DNA of 64,000 nt from Novosphingobium sp. SG707 (lineage in GTDB: Bacteria > Pseudomonadota > Alphaproteobacteria > Sphingomonadales > Sphingomonadaceae): NCBI RefSeq assembly GCF_012275515.1, contig NZ_JAAZQL010000002.1, positions 558,001 to 622,000 on the forward strand. Direction: 5' to 3'. Each line of letters opens with the position of its first letter. The first letter of the stretch is position 1. The notes under the pieces were generated by a model. That model made no database searches. It saw nothing but the letters and a program-made list of their open reading frames with translations, and was not told the DNA's origin. Positions 1-8,599 of this stretch are shown here, piece after piece. A program made the translations under genes and the position numbers.

Positions 1-497
1 AGTTGCGCCCCGCTGACTCCTATGGCCGCGCGCAAATGCGGATCTGGACCAAGTGGGTCGATGAATATTTCTGCTGGTGCGTCTCGACCATCGGCTGGCA
101 CCGCTATGTCGGCAATATGGTCAAAAGCCTGAGCGATGAGGCGTTCGAGGAGAAGGTGAAGGCCATCCCGGTCTTTGAGCAGCAGGTCAAATGGCGCCGC
201 GCGCGCGAAGGCTTCCCGCAGGATCTGCTGGACGAGGAAATGCGCAAGATCGCCTTTTCGGTCACGCGCCTCAATGACCATCTGGCCGACCATGAATGGC
301 TGGCGGGCGATATGTTCACGCTGGCCGATATCTGCAATTTCGCTATCGCCAATGGCATGAATTACAGCTTCCCCGAACTGGTGAACGAGGCTGATGCGCC
401 GCATCTGGTGCGCTGGATTGCCCAGATCAACGCGCGCCCGGCCGTGCAGAAGATGTTTGCCGAAGTGCCGATGGAAAAGCTGCGCCCGCAGGATTGA
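1..497 (+). CDS. Glutathione S-transferase family protein, 5'-truncated
   Basis: This is the C-terminal part (about 164 residues) of a GST-fold protein; the reading frame is open at the left edge, so the true start lies outside the window. The visible part is mostly the helical GST C-terminal domain, including the characteristic stretch WLAGDMFTLADICNFAIANG, where the Asp caps a helix in the core of the fold. The usual closing helix (HLVRWIAQINARPAVQKM) follows. The thioredoxin-like N-terminal half with the glutathione site is mostly missing, so the subfamily and substrate cannot be judged. A GC-rich hairpin just after the stop separates it from the convergent GFA gene. Confidence 0.85.
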   Translation, partial: LRPADSYGRAQMRIWTKWVDEYFCWCVSTIGWHRYVGNMVKSLSDEAFEEKVKAIPVFEQQVKWRRAREGFPQDLLDEEMRKIAFSVTRLNDHLADHEWLAGDMFTLADICNFAIANGMNYSFPELVNEADAPHLVRWIAQINARPAVQKMFAEVPMEKLRPQD

Positions 498-506
498 TGC
501 CCATAG

Positions 507-533
507 GCGCCGCCGGAATTACGCTGGCGGCGC
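507..533. terminator. Hairpin between convergent GST and GFA genes
   Basis: Perfect 8-bp arms GCGCCGCC (507-514) and GGCGGCGC (526-533) enclose an 11-nt loop and are followed on the plus strand by a short T run. It starts 10 bases after the GST stop and overlaps the last codons of the minus-strand gene, so it can serve the plus-strand transcript. A terminator role is inferred from position only. Confidence 0.5.
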
Positions 534-929
534 TTTGGGAAATTGCGGCAGCGCCGGGTCCATCACCGCCCATGACGGCGCGCTGGCGGTCCAGATGATG
601 CCGGTGGGCTTGGCAATTTCCGGATTGTCCAAGGCCCCCGCACGGATGCGATAGGCCACCGGCGGATCGAGCAGCGGCCGCGAAAACACATGGCTGCCGC
701 AGGCGCTGCAAAAGGCGCGCTCGACCGTATTGCCGCTGTCGGCGGTCTTGTGGTGCAGCGTCACCGGCCCCGTCACCGTCACATTTTCCGGCGCGAACAA
801 GGCGTTGACCGTGGCCGATCCGCTGGCCAGCCGCTGGCAGTCATGGCACCAGCACATGCGCGCGGCAATCGGTTCGCCCTTCAGCGAGAGCTTGACCGCG
901 CCGCATAGGCATTGACCAGTATGGGTCAT
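519..929 (-). CDS. GFA (CENP-V/GFA domain) family zinc protein
   Basis: 136-residue protein of the Gfa/CENP-V fold, named after glutathione-dependent formaldehyde-activating enzyme. The zinc-binding cysteines are visible in order: C7 and C9 (CLCG), C26/C28/C31 (CWCHDC) and C74/C77 (CSAC). Most members of this family have no established substrate, so a formaldehyde role should not be assumed. The start at 929 is supported by AAGGAGAA just upstream and by lying one base after the stop of the upstream acyltransferase gene. It is therefore the last gene of the parE-acyltransferase-GFA operon. An upstream in-frame ATG would add 18 residues inside the acyltransferase gene and is less likely. Confidence 0.85.
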   Translation of the reverse strand: MTHTGQCLCGAVKLSLKGEPIAARMCWCHDCQRLASGSATVNALFAPENVTVTGPVTLHHKTADSGNTVERAFCSACGSHVFSRPLLDPPVAYRIRAGALDNPEIAKPTGIIWTASAPSWAVMDPALPQFPKAPPA

Positions 930-930
930 C

Positions 931-2007
931 TCAGTTCTCCTTGGCAATCCAGCGCGCCGTGGCCCAGCGCCGCAGGGGTTCATCCCAAAACCGCAGCGCC
1001 GCCCAGCCCAGCGCCACCGAGCCGATGTAAATCACCGGGGCCCAGAGGGCGAGGTCATGCGGATGCGGATCCAGCGCCATATCCCAATACCAATAGATGA
1101 AGGGATAATGGATGATATACAATGGGTAAGACAGGCGGCCCAGTGCCTTGGCGACTTTGCGCATCCCCGCGCTCATCCGCGAATGGGCGCCCATCAGAAT
1201 GATAAGCGGAAAGAGCAGGGCAACATAGGCGAATTCCAGCAGCCCATTGGCCCAGCCCGGCTTGCCCCCCGGCACACCCGCGGCAAAGGCTACCGTCATC
1301 ACGATGGCCAATCCGCCAAAACTCATCCGCAATGGCGTCAGGCTCGGCAGGACGCGGCGAAGCAGGATGCCGAAGATGAAGGGAAAGGCCAGACGAGCCT
1401 CCGCCATCCACCAGTGGCTCCATCCCCAGCCGACCGAGAGATTGCCATAGACCACCGCGCCCCAAGCCAGCAGCCCGCCCGCCGGGATCAGCAACCATGC
1501 CAGCACGCGCGGCGACAGGCGGTGCAGCACCAGCCCATAGGCGATCGAGCCGATATATTCCTGAAACAGCGTCCAAGTCGGCCCGTCGAGCGAATGGGTG
1601 TCCTCGGCCCGGTCGGCCAGTGTGGGATAGGGCAGCAGGAAAAGCCCCATGACCACCGCCGTCCAGAACCGCCCATCGACCACATGCGCCGCATGGGGGA
1701 AGGGGGCGTAAACCCATGCCAGCGCGCCGATCAGCGTGGCCAGCGGCACAATGGGGTGCAGCCGGACAAAGCGGCGCAGCATAAACCCGCCAAAGCCCAG
1801 CCCCTCGGCCATGCGCTGGTCATAGGCATGGGCGATGACAAAGCCCGAGAGCGCAAAGAAGAAATCCACCGCCAGCGCGCCATGCGGCAGCCAATTGTCC
1901 GCCATCACGCCTTTGGACAGGATCTCGCTGATATGGAAAACCAGAACAAGCAGCGCGGCGACACCGCGCAAGCCGTCCAGCACCTCGAAATGCGATTTGG
2001 TGGCCAT
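931..2007 (-). CDS. Acyltransferase 3 (OafA/YrhL) family membrane protein
   Basis: 358-residue integral membrane protein. The N-terminus (FEVLDGLRGVAALLVLVFH) carries the family signature, with LDGLRG followed by a catalytic-type His in the first membrane segment; FFFALSGFV and R-rich loop motifs follow, then eight or more hydrophobic segments. Members transfer acetyl or other acyl groups onto sugars of exopolysaccharides, O-antigen-like polymers or other envelope glycans; the acceptor here is unknown. Its start codon overlaps the parE stop by one base (TAATG), so it is translationally coupled to parE. A second family member lies at 7508-8587. Confidence 0.9.
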   Translation of the reverse strand: MATKSHFEVLDGLRGVAALLVLVFHISEILSKGVMADNWLPHGALAVDFFFALSGFVIAHAYDQRMAEGLGFGGFMLRRFVRLHPIVPLATLIGALAWVYAPFPHAAHVVDGRFWTAVVMGLFLLPYPTLADRAEDTHSLDGPTWTLFQEYIGSIAYGLVLHRLSPRVLAWLLIPAGGLLAWGAVVYGNLSVGWGWSHWWMAEARLAFPFIFGILLRRVLPSLTPLRMSFGGLAIVMTVAFAAGVPGGKPGWANGLLEFAYVALLFPLIILMGAHSRMSAGMRKVAKALGRLSYPLYIIHYPFIYWYWDMALDPHPHDLALWAPVIYIGSVALGWAALRFWDEPLRRWATARWIAKEN

Positions 2008-4004
2008 TAGGCGTCGATCATTTCAGGGTCGATATCGGCGGCGCGGTTCTGGATGAAGTGGAAGCGGTGTTCCGGGTTGCGGCCCATCAGGCGGTCCACC
2101 AGATCCTTCACCTGCGCCCGGTCCTCATATTCCTGCGGCAGGGTGATGCGCACCAGGCTGCGCTTGGCCGGGTCCATCGTGGTTTCGCGCAATTGCTGCG
2201 GGTTCATTTCGCCAAGGCCCTTGAACCGGCCCACCTCGACCTTCTTGCCCTTGAACTTGGTCTTTTCCAGCTCGGCCCGGTGTGCGTCATCGCGGGCATA
2301 GGCGCTCTCCTTGCCCGCCGTCAGGCGGTACAGCGGCGGCTGGGCCAGATAGAGATGCCCTTTACGCACCACATCGGGCATTTCCTGAAAGAAGAAGGTC
2401 ATCAAAAGCGTAGCGATATGTGCGCCGTCGACATCGGCGTCGGTCATGATGATGATGCGGTCATAGCGCAAAAGGTCGGGATTGCAGTCCTTGCGCAGCC
2501 CGCAGCCCATCGCCAGCGACAGATCGGCGATTTCCTGATTGGCGCGGATCTTGTCGAGCGAGGCGCTGGCCACGTTCAGGATCTTGCCGCGAATGGGCAG
2601 GATGGCCTGCGTTTTGCGGTCGCGGGCCTGCTTGGCGCTGCCGCCTGCCGAATCGCCTTCCACGATGAACAGTTCGGTCTCGCCTTCGCCTTCGCCGCTG
2701 CAATCGGTCAGCTTGCCCGGCAGGCGCAGCTTGCGCGCATTGGTGGCGGTCTTGCGCTTGACCTCGCGCTCGGCCTTGCGACGCAGACGCTCGTCCATCC
2801 GCTCCATCACATGGCCCAGCAGCGCCTTGCCGCGATCCATATTGTCGGTCAGGAAATGGTCGAAATGGTCGCGCACCGCATTTTCCACCAGACGCGCGGC
2901 CTCGGGGCTGGTCAGGCGGTCCTTGGTCTGGGACTGAAACTGCGGGTCGCGGATAAAGACGCTGAGCATCGCCTCGCAGCAGGTCACCACGTCTTCGGGG
3001 GCGATGTCCTTGGCCTTTTTATTGCCCACCAAATCGCCAAAAGCGCGGATGCCCTTGGTCAGCGCCGCGCGCAGGCCCTGTTCATGGGTGCCGCCATCGG
3101 GCGTGGGGATGGTGTTGCAATAATAGGAATAGGCGCCTTCGGACCACAGCGGCCAGGCGATCGCCCATTCGACGCGGCCATTCATTTCGCCGGGGAAGTC
3201 CTGCGATCCAGCAAAGGGTGCGGCGGTCACGCATTCGCGCGTGGCCAGTTGTTCGGCCAGATGGTCGGCCAGACCACCGGGAAACTGGAACGTGGCCTCG
3301 GCAGGCACATCCTCGGAGGCCAGCGAGGGGGAGCATTTCCAGCGGATTTCCACGCCCGCAAACAGATAGGCCTTGGAGCGCACCAGTTTGAACAGGCGGG
3401 CAGGCTTGAAGCGGGCATCCGTGCCGAAAATTTCGGTATCGGGCGTGAACTGCACGCTGGTGCCGCGCCGGTTGGGCGCCGCGCCGACCTTCTTGATCGG
3501 GCCGAGGGTCTGGCCCTTGGAAAATTCCTGCGCGAACAATTCCTTGTTGATCGCCACCTCAACCCGCGTCAGCGTCGAAAGCGCATTGACCACGCTGATG
3601 CCCACGCCGTGCAGACCGCCGCTGGTGGCATAGGCCTTGCCGGAAAACTTGCCGCCCGAATGGAGCGTTGAAAGGATCACCTCCAGCGCGGATTTGCCGG
3701 GAAACTTGGGATGTTCGCCCACGGGAATGCCGCGGCCATTGTCGATGATGGTGATGCGCCCGGGCGTTCCGGGCTCTTCCTCAAGCATGACCTCGATGCG
3801 GTTGGCATGGCCCGCGACGGCCTCGTCCATCGCATTGTCCAGGACTTCGGCCACAAGATGGTGGAGCGCGCGTTCGTCGGTGCCGCCGATATACATGCCG
3901 GGGCGGCGGCGCACCGGTTCAAGGCCCTCGAGCACCTCGATCGCATTGGCGTCATAGGCCTCGCCCGAGGGGCCGCGTGGGGTTTCAAACAGATCGTCCG
4001 ACAT
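2007..4004 (-). CDS. parE: DNA topoisomerase IV subunit B
   Basis: 665-residue ATPase subunit of topoisomerase IV, which with ParC decatenates daughter chromosomes. Visible domains in order: GHKL ATPase with EVLDNAMDEA near residue 55 and DNGRGIPV near 92; transducer domain; TOPRIM domain with EGDSAGG near 448 and DADVDG near 520; C-terminal GLGEMNPQQL tail. The GRKTQAILPIRGKILN-type region and the length favour ParE over GyrB, although the two are close paralogues. The start at 4004 (MSDDLFETP) was chosen over an in-frame upstream ATG because the extension would overlap the neighbouring lipoprotein gene and resembles no ParE. Two genes follow with one-base overlap or gap. Confidence 0.95.
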   Translation of the reverse strand: MSDDLFETPRGPSGEAYDANAIEVLEGLEPVRRRPGMYIGGTDERALHHLVAEVLDNAMDEAVAGHANRIEVMLEEEPGTPGRITIIDNGRGIPVGEHPKFPGKSALEVILSTLHSGGKFSGKAYATSGGLHGVGISVVNALSTLTRVEVAINKELFAQEFSKGQTLGPIKKVGAAPNRRGTSVQFTPDTEIFGTDARFKPARLFKLVRSKAYLFAGVEIRWKCSPSLASEDVPAEATFQFPGGLADHLAEQLATRECVTAAPFAGSQDFPGEMNGRVEWAIAWPLWSEGAYSYYCNTIPTPDGGTHEQGLRAALTKGIRAFGDLVGNKKAKDIAPEDVVTCCEAMLSVFIRDPQFQSQTKDRLTSPEAARLVENAVRDHFDHFLTDNMDRGKALLGHVMERMDERLRRKAEREVKRKTATNARKLRLPGKLTDCSGEGEGETELFIVEGDSAGGSAKQARDRKTQAILPIRGKILNVASASLDKIRANQEIADLSLAMGCGLRKDCNPDLLRYDRIIIMTDADVDGAHIATLLMTFFFQEMPDVVRKGHLYLAQPPLYRLTAGKESAYARDDAHRAELEKTKFKGKKVEVGRFKGLGEMNPQQLRETTMDPAKRSLVRITLPQEYEDRAQVKDLVDRLMGRNPEHRFHFIQNRAADIDPEMIDA

Positions 4005-4071
4005 GAACGACAGACTAGACCGGCGTTGGTCCCGAACGCAAGCGCCCCACGCCCTGAAATCCCCTGAAACC

Positions 4072-5235
4072 TCAGTCCTCGAAGCGCGACGGCGCGGGGC
4101 TGAGCACATTGATCGCCCCGCCGCGCGCCTCGCGCACTTCCAGCGCGCGCTCGATCACCTGATTGCTGTTGAAGCGGAAGATGCCGTCCAGCCCGAGGAA
4201 CCCGCCCCGATCCAGCAGGCGCCCGGTGGGGAAGGGCGTGCCCGGCGCCCATTCGCGCGCAATGCGCAAGCTCAGCAGCACGCTGTCATAACCCAGCGTG
4301 GCCGCGCGATAGGGCGGCTGGCCAAAGCGCGCCTTATAGCTTTCGGTGAACCGGCCAAAGCGCTGATCCGAAAGGGCGGCAAACCATGCGCCGTTCAGCG
4401 CGGGCGTGCGCGCCACCACGGCCTCTCCGGCCCACAGTTCATTGCCCAGAATGCGCAGACCCGGCGCCGCGATTTTCAGCAGCGGCGCGGCCTGCGCGGC
4501 CATCGCCGCCGTATCGCCGATCACCACCGCATCAAACGCCCCGCGCCCTTTCAGCCGCCGCACAGCCGCCGTCAGCGAGCCCTTGGAGCGATCATAGCTT
4601 TCCATGCCCACCAGCGTGCCGCCCGCCGCGCGCACCGCCGCAATGGTGGCATTGCCCGCCCGTTCGCCATAATTGCCCAGCGGCATCAGCGCGGCAAAGC
4701 GGGTCAGACCCTGCGCGCGGGCATATTTGACCTCGCGCGCGATGGTTTGGGCCGGAACCGCCCCCATCACGAACACATCATTGCCCGCCACGCCAGCGTC
4801 TCCGGTATAGGAAATCACCGGCACATGGGCCGGGCGCGCCGTCTGCGCCACGGCCAGCGCATCCTCGCCCAGCATCGGGCCCAGGATCAGCCGGTTGCCA
4901 TCGGCCAGCGCCTTAGCTGCCGCCGCCGCCGGGCCGGGCGATGTGTCATAGGTGGTGATGCGGATCTTGGTGGCGTTGGTGTCCAGCAGGGCCATGGTCG
5001 TGGCATTGGCCATCGCCTGACCCACCGCGCTGCCCGGGCCCGAAAGCGGCACCAGCAGCGCGATGCGATGGCGTCCTTCGTCGGCGGGCAGTTGCGCGGT
5101 GGGCGGGGGCGGCGCATTGGGCGTTTCCACCGGTCCCTTGGGCACGACCGTACAGGCCGAAAGCAGCGCGGTGACGCCAAGGGTCATGCTTTTGCGCCAA
5201 AGCGTGCGGCTTGCGGGGGCCTTGGGCTGTTCCAT
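4072..5235 (-). CDS. Penicillin-binding protein activator, LpoA/YraM-type lipoprotein
   Basis: 387-residue predicted outer-membrane lipoprotein: a signal sequence ends in the lipobox LLSAC with Cys28. The mature part is a type I periplasmic-binding-protein fold (for example IALLVPLSGPGSAVGQAM, residues about 60-80), the fold of the LpoA C-terminal domain that activates the peptidoglycan synthase PBP1a in E. coli. Position supports this: as in E. coli yraM, it is divergent from rsmI and followed across the gap by yraN. The long N-terminal TPR domain of E. coli LpoA is absent, as usual in alphaproteobacteria. An alternative reading as an ABC-transporter amino-acid binding protein is less likely because no transporter genes are nearby. 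Confidence 0.82.
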   Translation of the reverse strand: MEQPKAPASRTLWRKSMTLGVTALLSACTVVPKGPVETPNAPPPPTAQLPADEGRHRIALLVPLSGPGSAVGQAMANATTMALLDTNATKIRITTYDTSPGPAAAAAKALADGNRLILGPMLGEDALAVAQTARPAHVPVISYTGDAGVAGNDVFVMGAVPAQTIAREVKYARAQGLTRFAALMPLGNYGERAGNATIAAVRAAGGTLVGMESYDRSKGSLTAAVRRLKGRGAFDAVVIGDTAAMAAQAAPLLKIAAPGLRILGNELWAGEAVVARTPALNGAWFAALSDQRFGRFTESYKARFGQPPYRAATLGYDSVLLSLRIAREWAPGTPFPTGRLLDRGGFLGLDGIFRFNSNQVIERALEVREARGGAINVLSPAPSRFED

Positions 5236-5248
5236 CTTTTTTGTCCTG

Positions 5249-5278
5249 TTGGCTTGCTCCGGTCGGCCCTGCTATGAA
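5249..5278 (+). promoter_or_regulatory. Possible vegetative promoter for rsmI
   Basis: TTGGCT (5249-5254) and TATGAA (5273-5278) are separated by 18 bases in the 51-base divergent gap between the lipoprotein gene and rsmI. The match to the sigma-70-type consensus is partial and the -10 ends only 8 bases before the rsmI ATG, so the leader would be almost nil. Confidence 0.3.
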
Positions 5279-5286
5279 GCTGACCT

Positions 5287-6114
5287 ATGGAACAAAAACT
5301 CTCTTCTGGCCTGTATATTGTCGCCACGCCAATTGGCAATCTCCGCGATATCACCCTGCGCGCTATCGAGACATTGCGAGACGTGGCGGCGGTGGCCTGT
5401 GAGGATACGCGGGTTACCGGGCGTTTGTTGCAGCATCTGGACATCAAAGCGCGCATGATCCGCTATGACGACCATGCCGATGAGCGCGCGCGTGAAGGCT
5501 TGCTGGCGCTGATGGCGGATCATCCGGTGGCGCTGGTGTCGGATGCGGGCACGCCGCTGGTGTCGGATCCGGGCTATCGGCTGGTGCGCGAATGCCGCGA
5601 GCGAGGCATTCCCGTCACCTCGATTCCCGGCCCCAGCGCGGCGATTGTGGGTATTACGCTTTCGGGCCTGCCTTCGGACAAGTTTCTGTTTGCCGGGTTC
5701 TTGCCGCCCAAGGAAAAGGCGCGCGAACATGCCTTGGCCGAGCTGGCCGTGGTGCCTTCGACACTGGTGTTTTACGAAACCGCGCCGCGCCTGACCGATG
5801 CTCTGGCCGCGATTGCCAAGGTTCTGCCGGGGCGCGAGGTGGCCGTGGCGCGCGAATTGACCAAGATGTTCGAGGAATGCCGTAGCGGCACGCCCGATGA
5901 ACTGATCGAGCATTACACCGCCAATCCGCCGCGCGGCGAGATCGTGCTGATGGTCGGCCCCGCGGTGGCGGAGGCGGCCAGTATGGAGGATGCCGAAAAG
6001 CTGCTGCGCGAACAATTGCGCGAGTTGAAGCCCAGCCAGGCCGCCGCCGCCGTGGCCAAGGCCACCGGGCTGGACCGCAAGGCGTTGTATGCCTTGGCGC
6101 TCACCTTGAAATGA
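5287..6114 (+). CDS. rsmI: 16S rRNA (cytidine1402-2'-O)-methyltransferase
   Basis: 275-residue SAM-dependent tetrapyrrole-methylase-fold enzyme that 2'-O-methylates C1402 in the ribosomal P site. Motifs: LYIVATPIGNLRDIT at residues 9-23 and VSDAGTPLVSDPG at about 84-96, both hallmarks of RsmI. The protein has the common short C-terminal helix tail. It overlaps yraN by four bases (ATGA), so the two are coupled; gshB follows. The divergent PBP activator gene completes the rsmI-lpoA-yraN arrangement known from many proteobacteria. Confidence 0.95.
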   Translation: MEQKLSSGLYIVATPIGNLRDITLRAIETLRDVAAVACEDTRVTGRLLQHLDIKARMIRYDDHADERAREGLLALMADHPVALVSDAGTPLVSDPGYRLVRECRERGIPVTSIPGPSAAIVGITLSGLPSDKFLFAGFLPPKEKAREHALAELAVVPSTLVFYETAPRLTDALAAIAKVLPGREVAVARELTKMFEECRSGTPDELIEHYTANPPRGEIVLMVGPAVAEAASMEDAEKLLREQLRELKPSQAAAAVAKATGLDRKALYALALTLK

Positions 6115-6482
6115 ACTGGAAACGCGAGGCCGACCGCATTGCCGCCGAGGCGAGGGGGCGGCATGGGGAAACGCTGGCCTGCGGCTGGCTGCGCGATCAG
6201 GGTTTCGAGATCGTGGCCCAGCGGGTGAAAACCCCGCGGGGCGAGGTGGACATCATTGCTCGCCAGCCGGGGTTGGTCGTTTTCGTCGAGGTCAAATGGC
6301 GCGCCCGCGAGGCTGATCTCGATTTTGCCATCGACCAGCGCCGTTTGACCCGTGTGGCGCGCGCGGCCGAATTGCTGTGGCCGGACTATGCTAAAGCCGG
6401 GGATGATATGCGGGTAGATATTCTGTTGCTTGCGCCCGGCGCGATGGTGCGCCACATCGCCAACGCATGGATGCCGATCTGA
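6111..6482 (+). CDS. yraN: YraN (UPF0102) family endonuclease-like protein
   Basis: 123-residue UPF0102 protein with a restriction-endonuclease-like fold. The core is seen as E20, GEVDIIA with D47, and the motif E60-V-K62, the usual E...D...ExK nuclease pattern. Its cellular role is not established; the fold suggests DNA processing and the family is often near rsmI. It starts inside the rsmI stop (ATGA) and gshB begins 21 bases after its stop, so the three form one operon. Confidence 0.88.
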   Translation: MNWKREADRIAAEARGRHGETLACGWLRDQGFEIVAQRVKTPRGEVDIIARQPGLVVFVEVKWRAREADLDFAIDQRRLTRVARAAELLWPDYAKAGDDMRVDILLLAPGAMVRHIANAWMPI

Positions 6483-6503
6483 TCGGTGCTGGAGAATTTG
6501 CCA

Positions 6504-7505
6504 ATGTCACTGCGTGTTGCCGTTCAGATGGACCCCTTGCCCTCGATCAATGTTGCGGGCGATTCCACCTTTGCCCTGATGCTCTCGGCGCAGGCGCGGG
6601 GGCATTCGCTGTGGTATTACGATGTCGGCACACTGGCATGGGAATCGACGGCGGACGGAAAGGGCCGGGTTTCTGCTTGGGCCGCTCCGGTTATCGTGCA
6701 TCGCCCGCAGGCGGGCGAATCGCATTACAAGCTGGGCGAATTTGCCAATATCGACCTTGGCGCGGATATTGACGTGGTGCTGATGCGTCAGGACCCGCCG
6801 TTCGATCTGGGCTATATCACCGGCGCGCATATCCTTGAAAAGCTTAAAGGGCAGACGCTGGTCGTCAATGACCCGGAACAGGTGCGCAATGCGCCCGAAA
6901 AGGTCTTTGTGCTCGATTTCGCGCAATTCATGCCGCCGACGCTGGTGGCCCGCCGGATCGAGGATGTGCGCGGCTTTCAAAAGCGCATGGTCGAGCGCGG
7001 TTTCGGCGGCGATCTGGTCATCAAGCCGCTGCATGGCAATGGCGGCAAGGCGGTGTTCCGCGTGCCCGCCGGCGGCGACAATCTGGGCGCGCTGATCGAA
7101 GTGTTCACCCAGATGTGGAAGGAACCCTTCATGGTGCAGCCCTTCCTGCCCGATGTGTCCAAGGGCGACAAGCGCATCGTGCTGGTCGACGGCGAGGTGG
7201 CGGGCGCGATCAACCGCAAGCCTGGCGAGGGCGAATTCCGCAGCAATCTGGCCGTGGGCGGCAGCGCCGAGGCGACCGAGCTGACCGAACGCGAGGCGGA
7301 AATTTGCCGCGTTTTGGGGCCGGAATTGCGCGCGCGCGGGCTGGTCTTTGTCGGCATTGATGTGATCGGCGGGCAATGGCTGACGGAAATCAACGTAACT
7401 TCGCCCACCGGCATCGTCGCCATCGACCGTTTCAACAACAGCGATTGCGGCGCGATGATCTGGGCCGCGATCGAACGGCGGCATAAGGATATGACGGCAG
7501 CCTGA
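6504..7505 (+). CDS. gshB: Glutathione synthase
   Basis: 333-residue ATP-grasp ligase that joins gamma-glutamylcysteine and glycine to make glutathione. N-terminal substrate domain begins SLRVAVQMDPL; QDPPFDLGYITGAHILE near residues 95-112 is typical of GshB; the ATP-grasp part contains VIKPLHGNGGKAVFRV and the metal-site end region TEINVTSPTGI. Start at 6504 is chosen because GGAGAA lies seven bases upstream; a GTG at 6486 in the same frame has no such site. The next gene, an acyltransferase, starts two bases after the stop. Confidence 0.95.
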   Translation: MSLRVAVQMDPLPSINVAGDSTFALMLSAQARGHSLWYYDVGTLAWESTADGKGRVSAWAAPVIVHRPQAGESHYKLGEFANIDLGADIDVVLMRQDPPFDLGYITGAHILEKLKGQTLVVNDPEQVRNAPEKVFVLDFAQFMPPTLVARRIEDVRGFQKRMVERGFGGDLVIKPLHGNGGKAVFRVPAGGDNLGALIEVFTQMWKEPFMVQPFLPDVSKGDKRIVLVDGEVAGAINRKPGEGEFRSNLAVGGSAEATELTEREAEICRVLGPELRARGLVFVGIDVIGGQWLTEINVTSPTGIVAIDRFNNSDCGAMIWAAIERRHKDMTAA

Positions 7506-7507
7506 GG

Positions 7508-8587
7508 ATGCGCCTCGATCAACTGACGGCGCTGCGGTTCTTCGCGGCGCTGGCGGTGCTGGCCTCGCATCTCTGGCCGCTGGCCGAATATCCCAATGCG
7601 TTGCAGCCTATCGCGCGCACCCTCTTTCACGAGGGCTATGCGGGCGTGTCCTTCTTCTTCATGCTTTCCGGCTATATCCTTGCCCATACCTATCAGGCGC
7701 GGCTGGCAGAAGGACGGATCGGCGGCTGGCACTATTTCACGCTCCGGCTGGCGCGAGTGTTGCCGCTGCACTGGCTGGTGGGCGTGCCGCTGGCGGTGCT
7801 GGCGCTGGTTCAGGAAGGCGCGGGCGTCTGGCCCAAGGTGGCGGTCAATCTGTCGCTGCTACAAGCATGGGTGCCGCGCTCGGACTGGTATTTCACCATC
7901 AACGAGCCAAGCTGGAGCCTGTCGGACGAGGCGTTTTTCTATGCCTGTTTTGCGGGATTGGCGCTGAAGCCGCTGCGGCGGCTGGGGTTGCTGGCGGCGG
8001 GCTTGCTGGCGCTCAATCTGGGCGTGGTGGTCTGGCGTGTGGCATGGGGGCAGGGGGCGATTCTCGCGGGCGATGAGCCTACGCTGACTCATTGGCTGAC
8101 CTATATCAGCCCGGTTTCGCGCCTGCTCGATTTTATCGTAGGGATGCTGGTCTATCGCCTGCCGCGCCGGGGCGGGACGGGGGCGGAGGCGGCCGCGCTC
8201 GCGCTGCTGCTCTGCGCGATGGTGGCCTATCCTTTGCTGGGCCTGCCCGATGTGTGGCGGATGCAACTGGCCTATCTGCCGCTGATGGCCTTGTTCATCT
8301 GGATCTTTGGCGCCGGCGGCGGGGCCTTGTCGGGATGGCTGGCGCGACAAGGCTGGCTGATTCTGCTGGGCGATGCCTCCTTTGCGCTTTATCTGGTGCA
8401 TCTGCCGGTGGTGCATGGCGCGTTGGCAGTGCAGGACCGGCTGGGCGATGATGCGTTGCCATGGCTGCCATGGGCAGGGCTGGTCAGTCTGGCCGTGGTG
8501 GCGCTGTCGGTGGCGGTCTATCGCTGGGTCGAGGTGCCGGTGCTGCGCTGGATGCGGCCCCGGATTGACGGGTGGTTCCGGGATTAA
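7508..8587 (+). CDS. Acyltransferase 3 (OafA/YrhL) family membrane protein
   Basis: 359-residue multipass membrane acyltransferase. It opens with RLDQLTALRFFAALAVLASH, the LxxLRxxAAxxVxxxH motif with the catalytic-type His at about residue 20, then FFFMLSGYILAHTY and a long run of hydrophobic helices. It probably O-acylates a surface glycan. It sits two bases after gshB, so the two are likely cotranscribed and coupled, although no pathway link to glutathione is known. It is convergent with xerC, 12 bases away, and is clearly a separate sequence from the family member at 931-2007. Confidence 0.9.
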   Translation: MRLDQLTALRFFAALAVLASHLWPLAEYPNALQPIARTLFHEGYAGVSFFFMLSGYILAHTYQARLAEGRIGGWHYFTLRLARVLPLHWLVGVPLAVLALVQEGAGVWPKVAVNLSLLQAWVPRSDWYFTINEPSWSLSDEAFFYACFAGLALKPLRRLGLLAAGLLALNLGVVVWRVAWGQGAILAGDEPTLTHWLTYISPVSRLLDFIVGMLVYRLPRRGGTGAEAAALALLLCAMVAYPLLGLPDVWRMQLAYLPLMALFIWIFGAGGGALSGWLARQGWLILLGDASFALYLVHLPVVHGALAVQDRLGDDALPWLPWAGLVSLAVVALSVAVYRWVEVPVLRWMRPRIDGWFRD

Positions 8588-8599
8588 TCTTCCGCGCGT

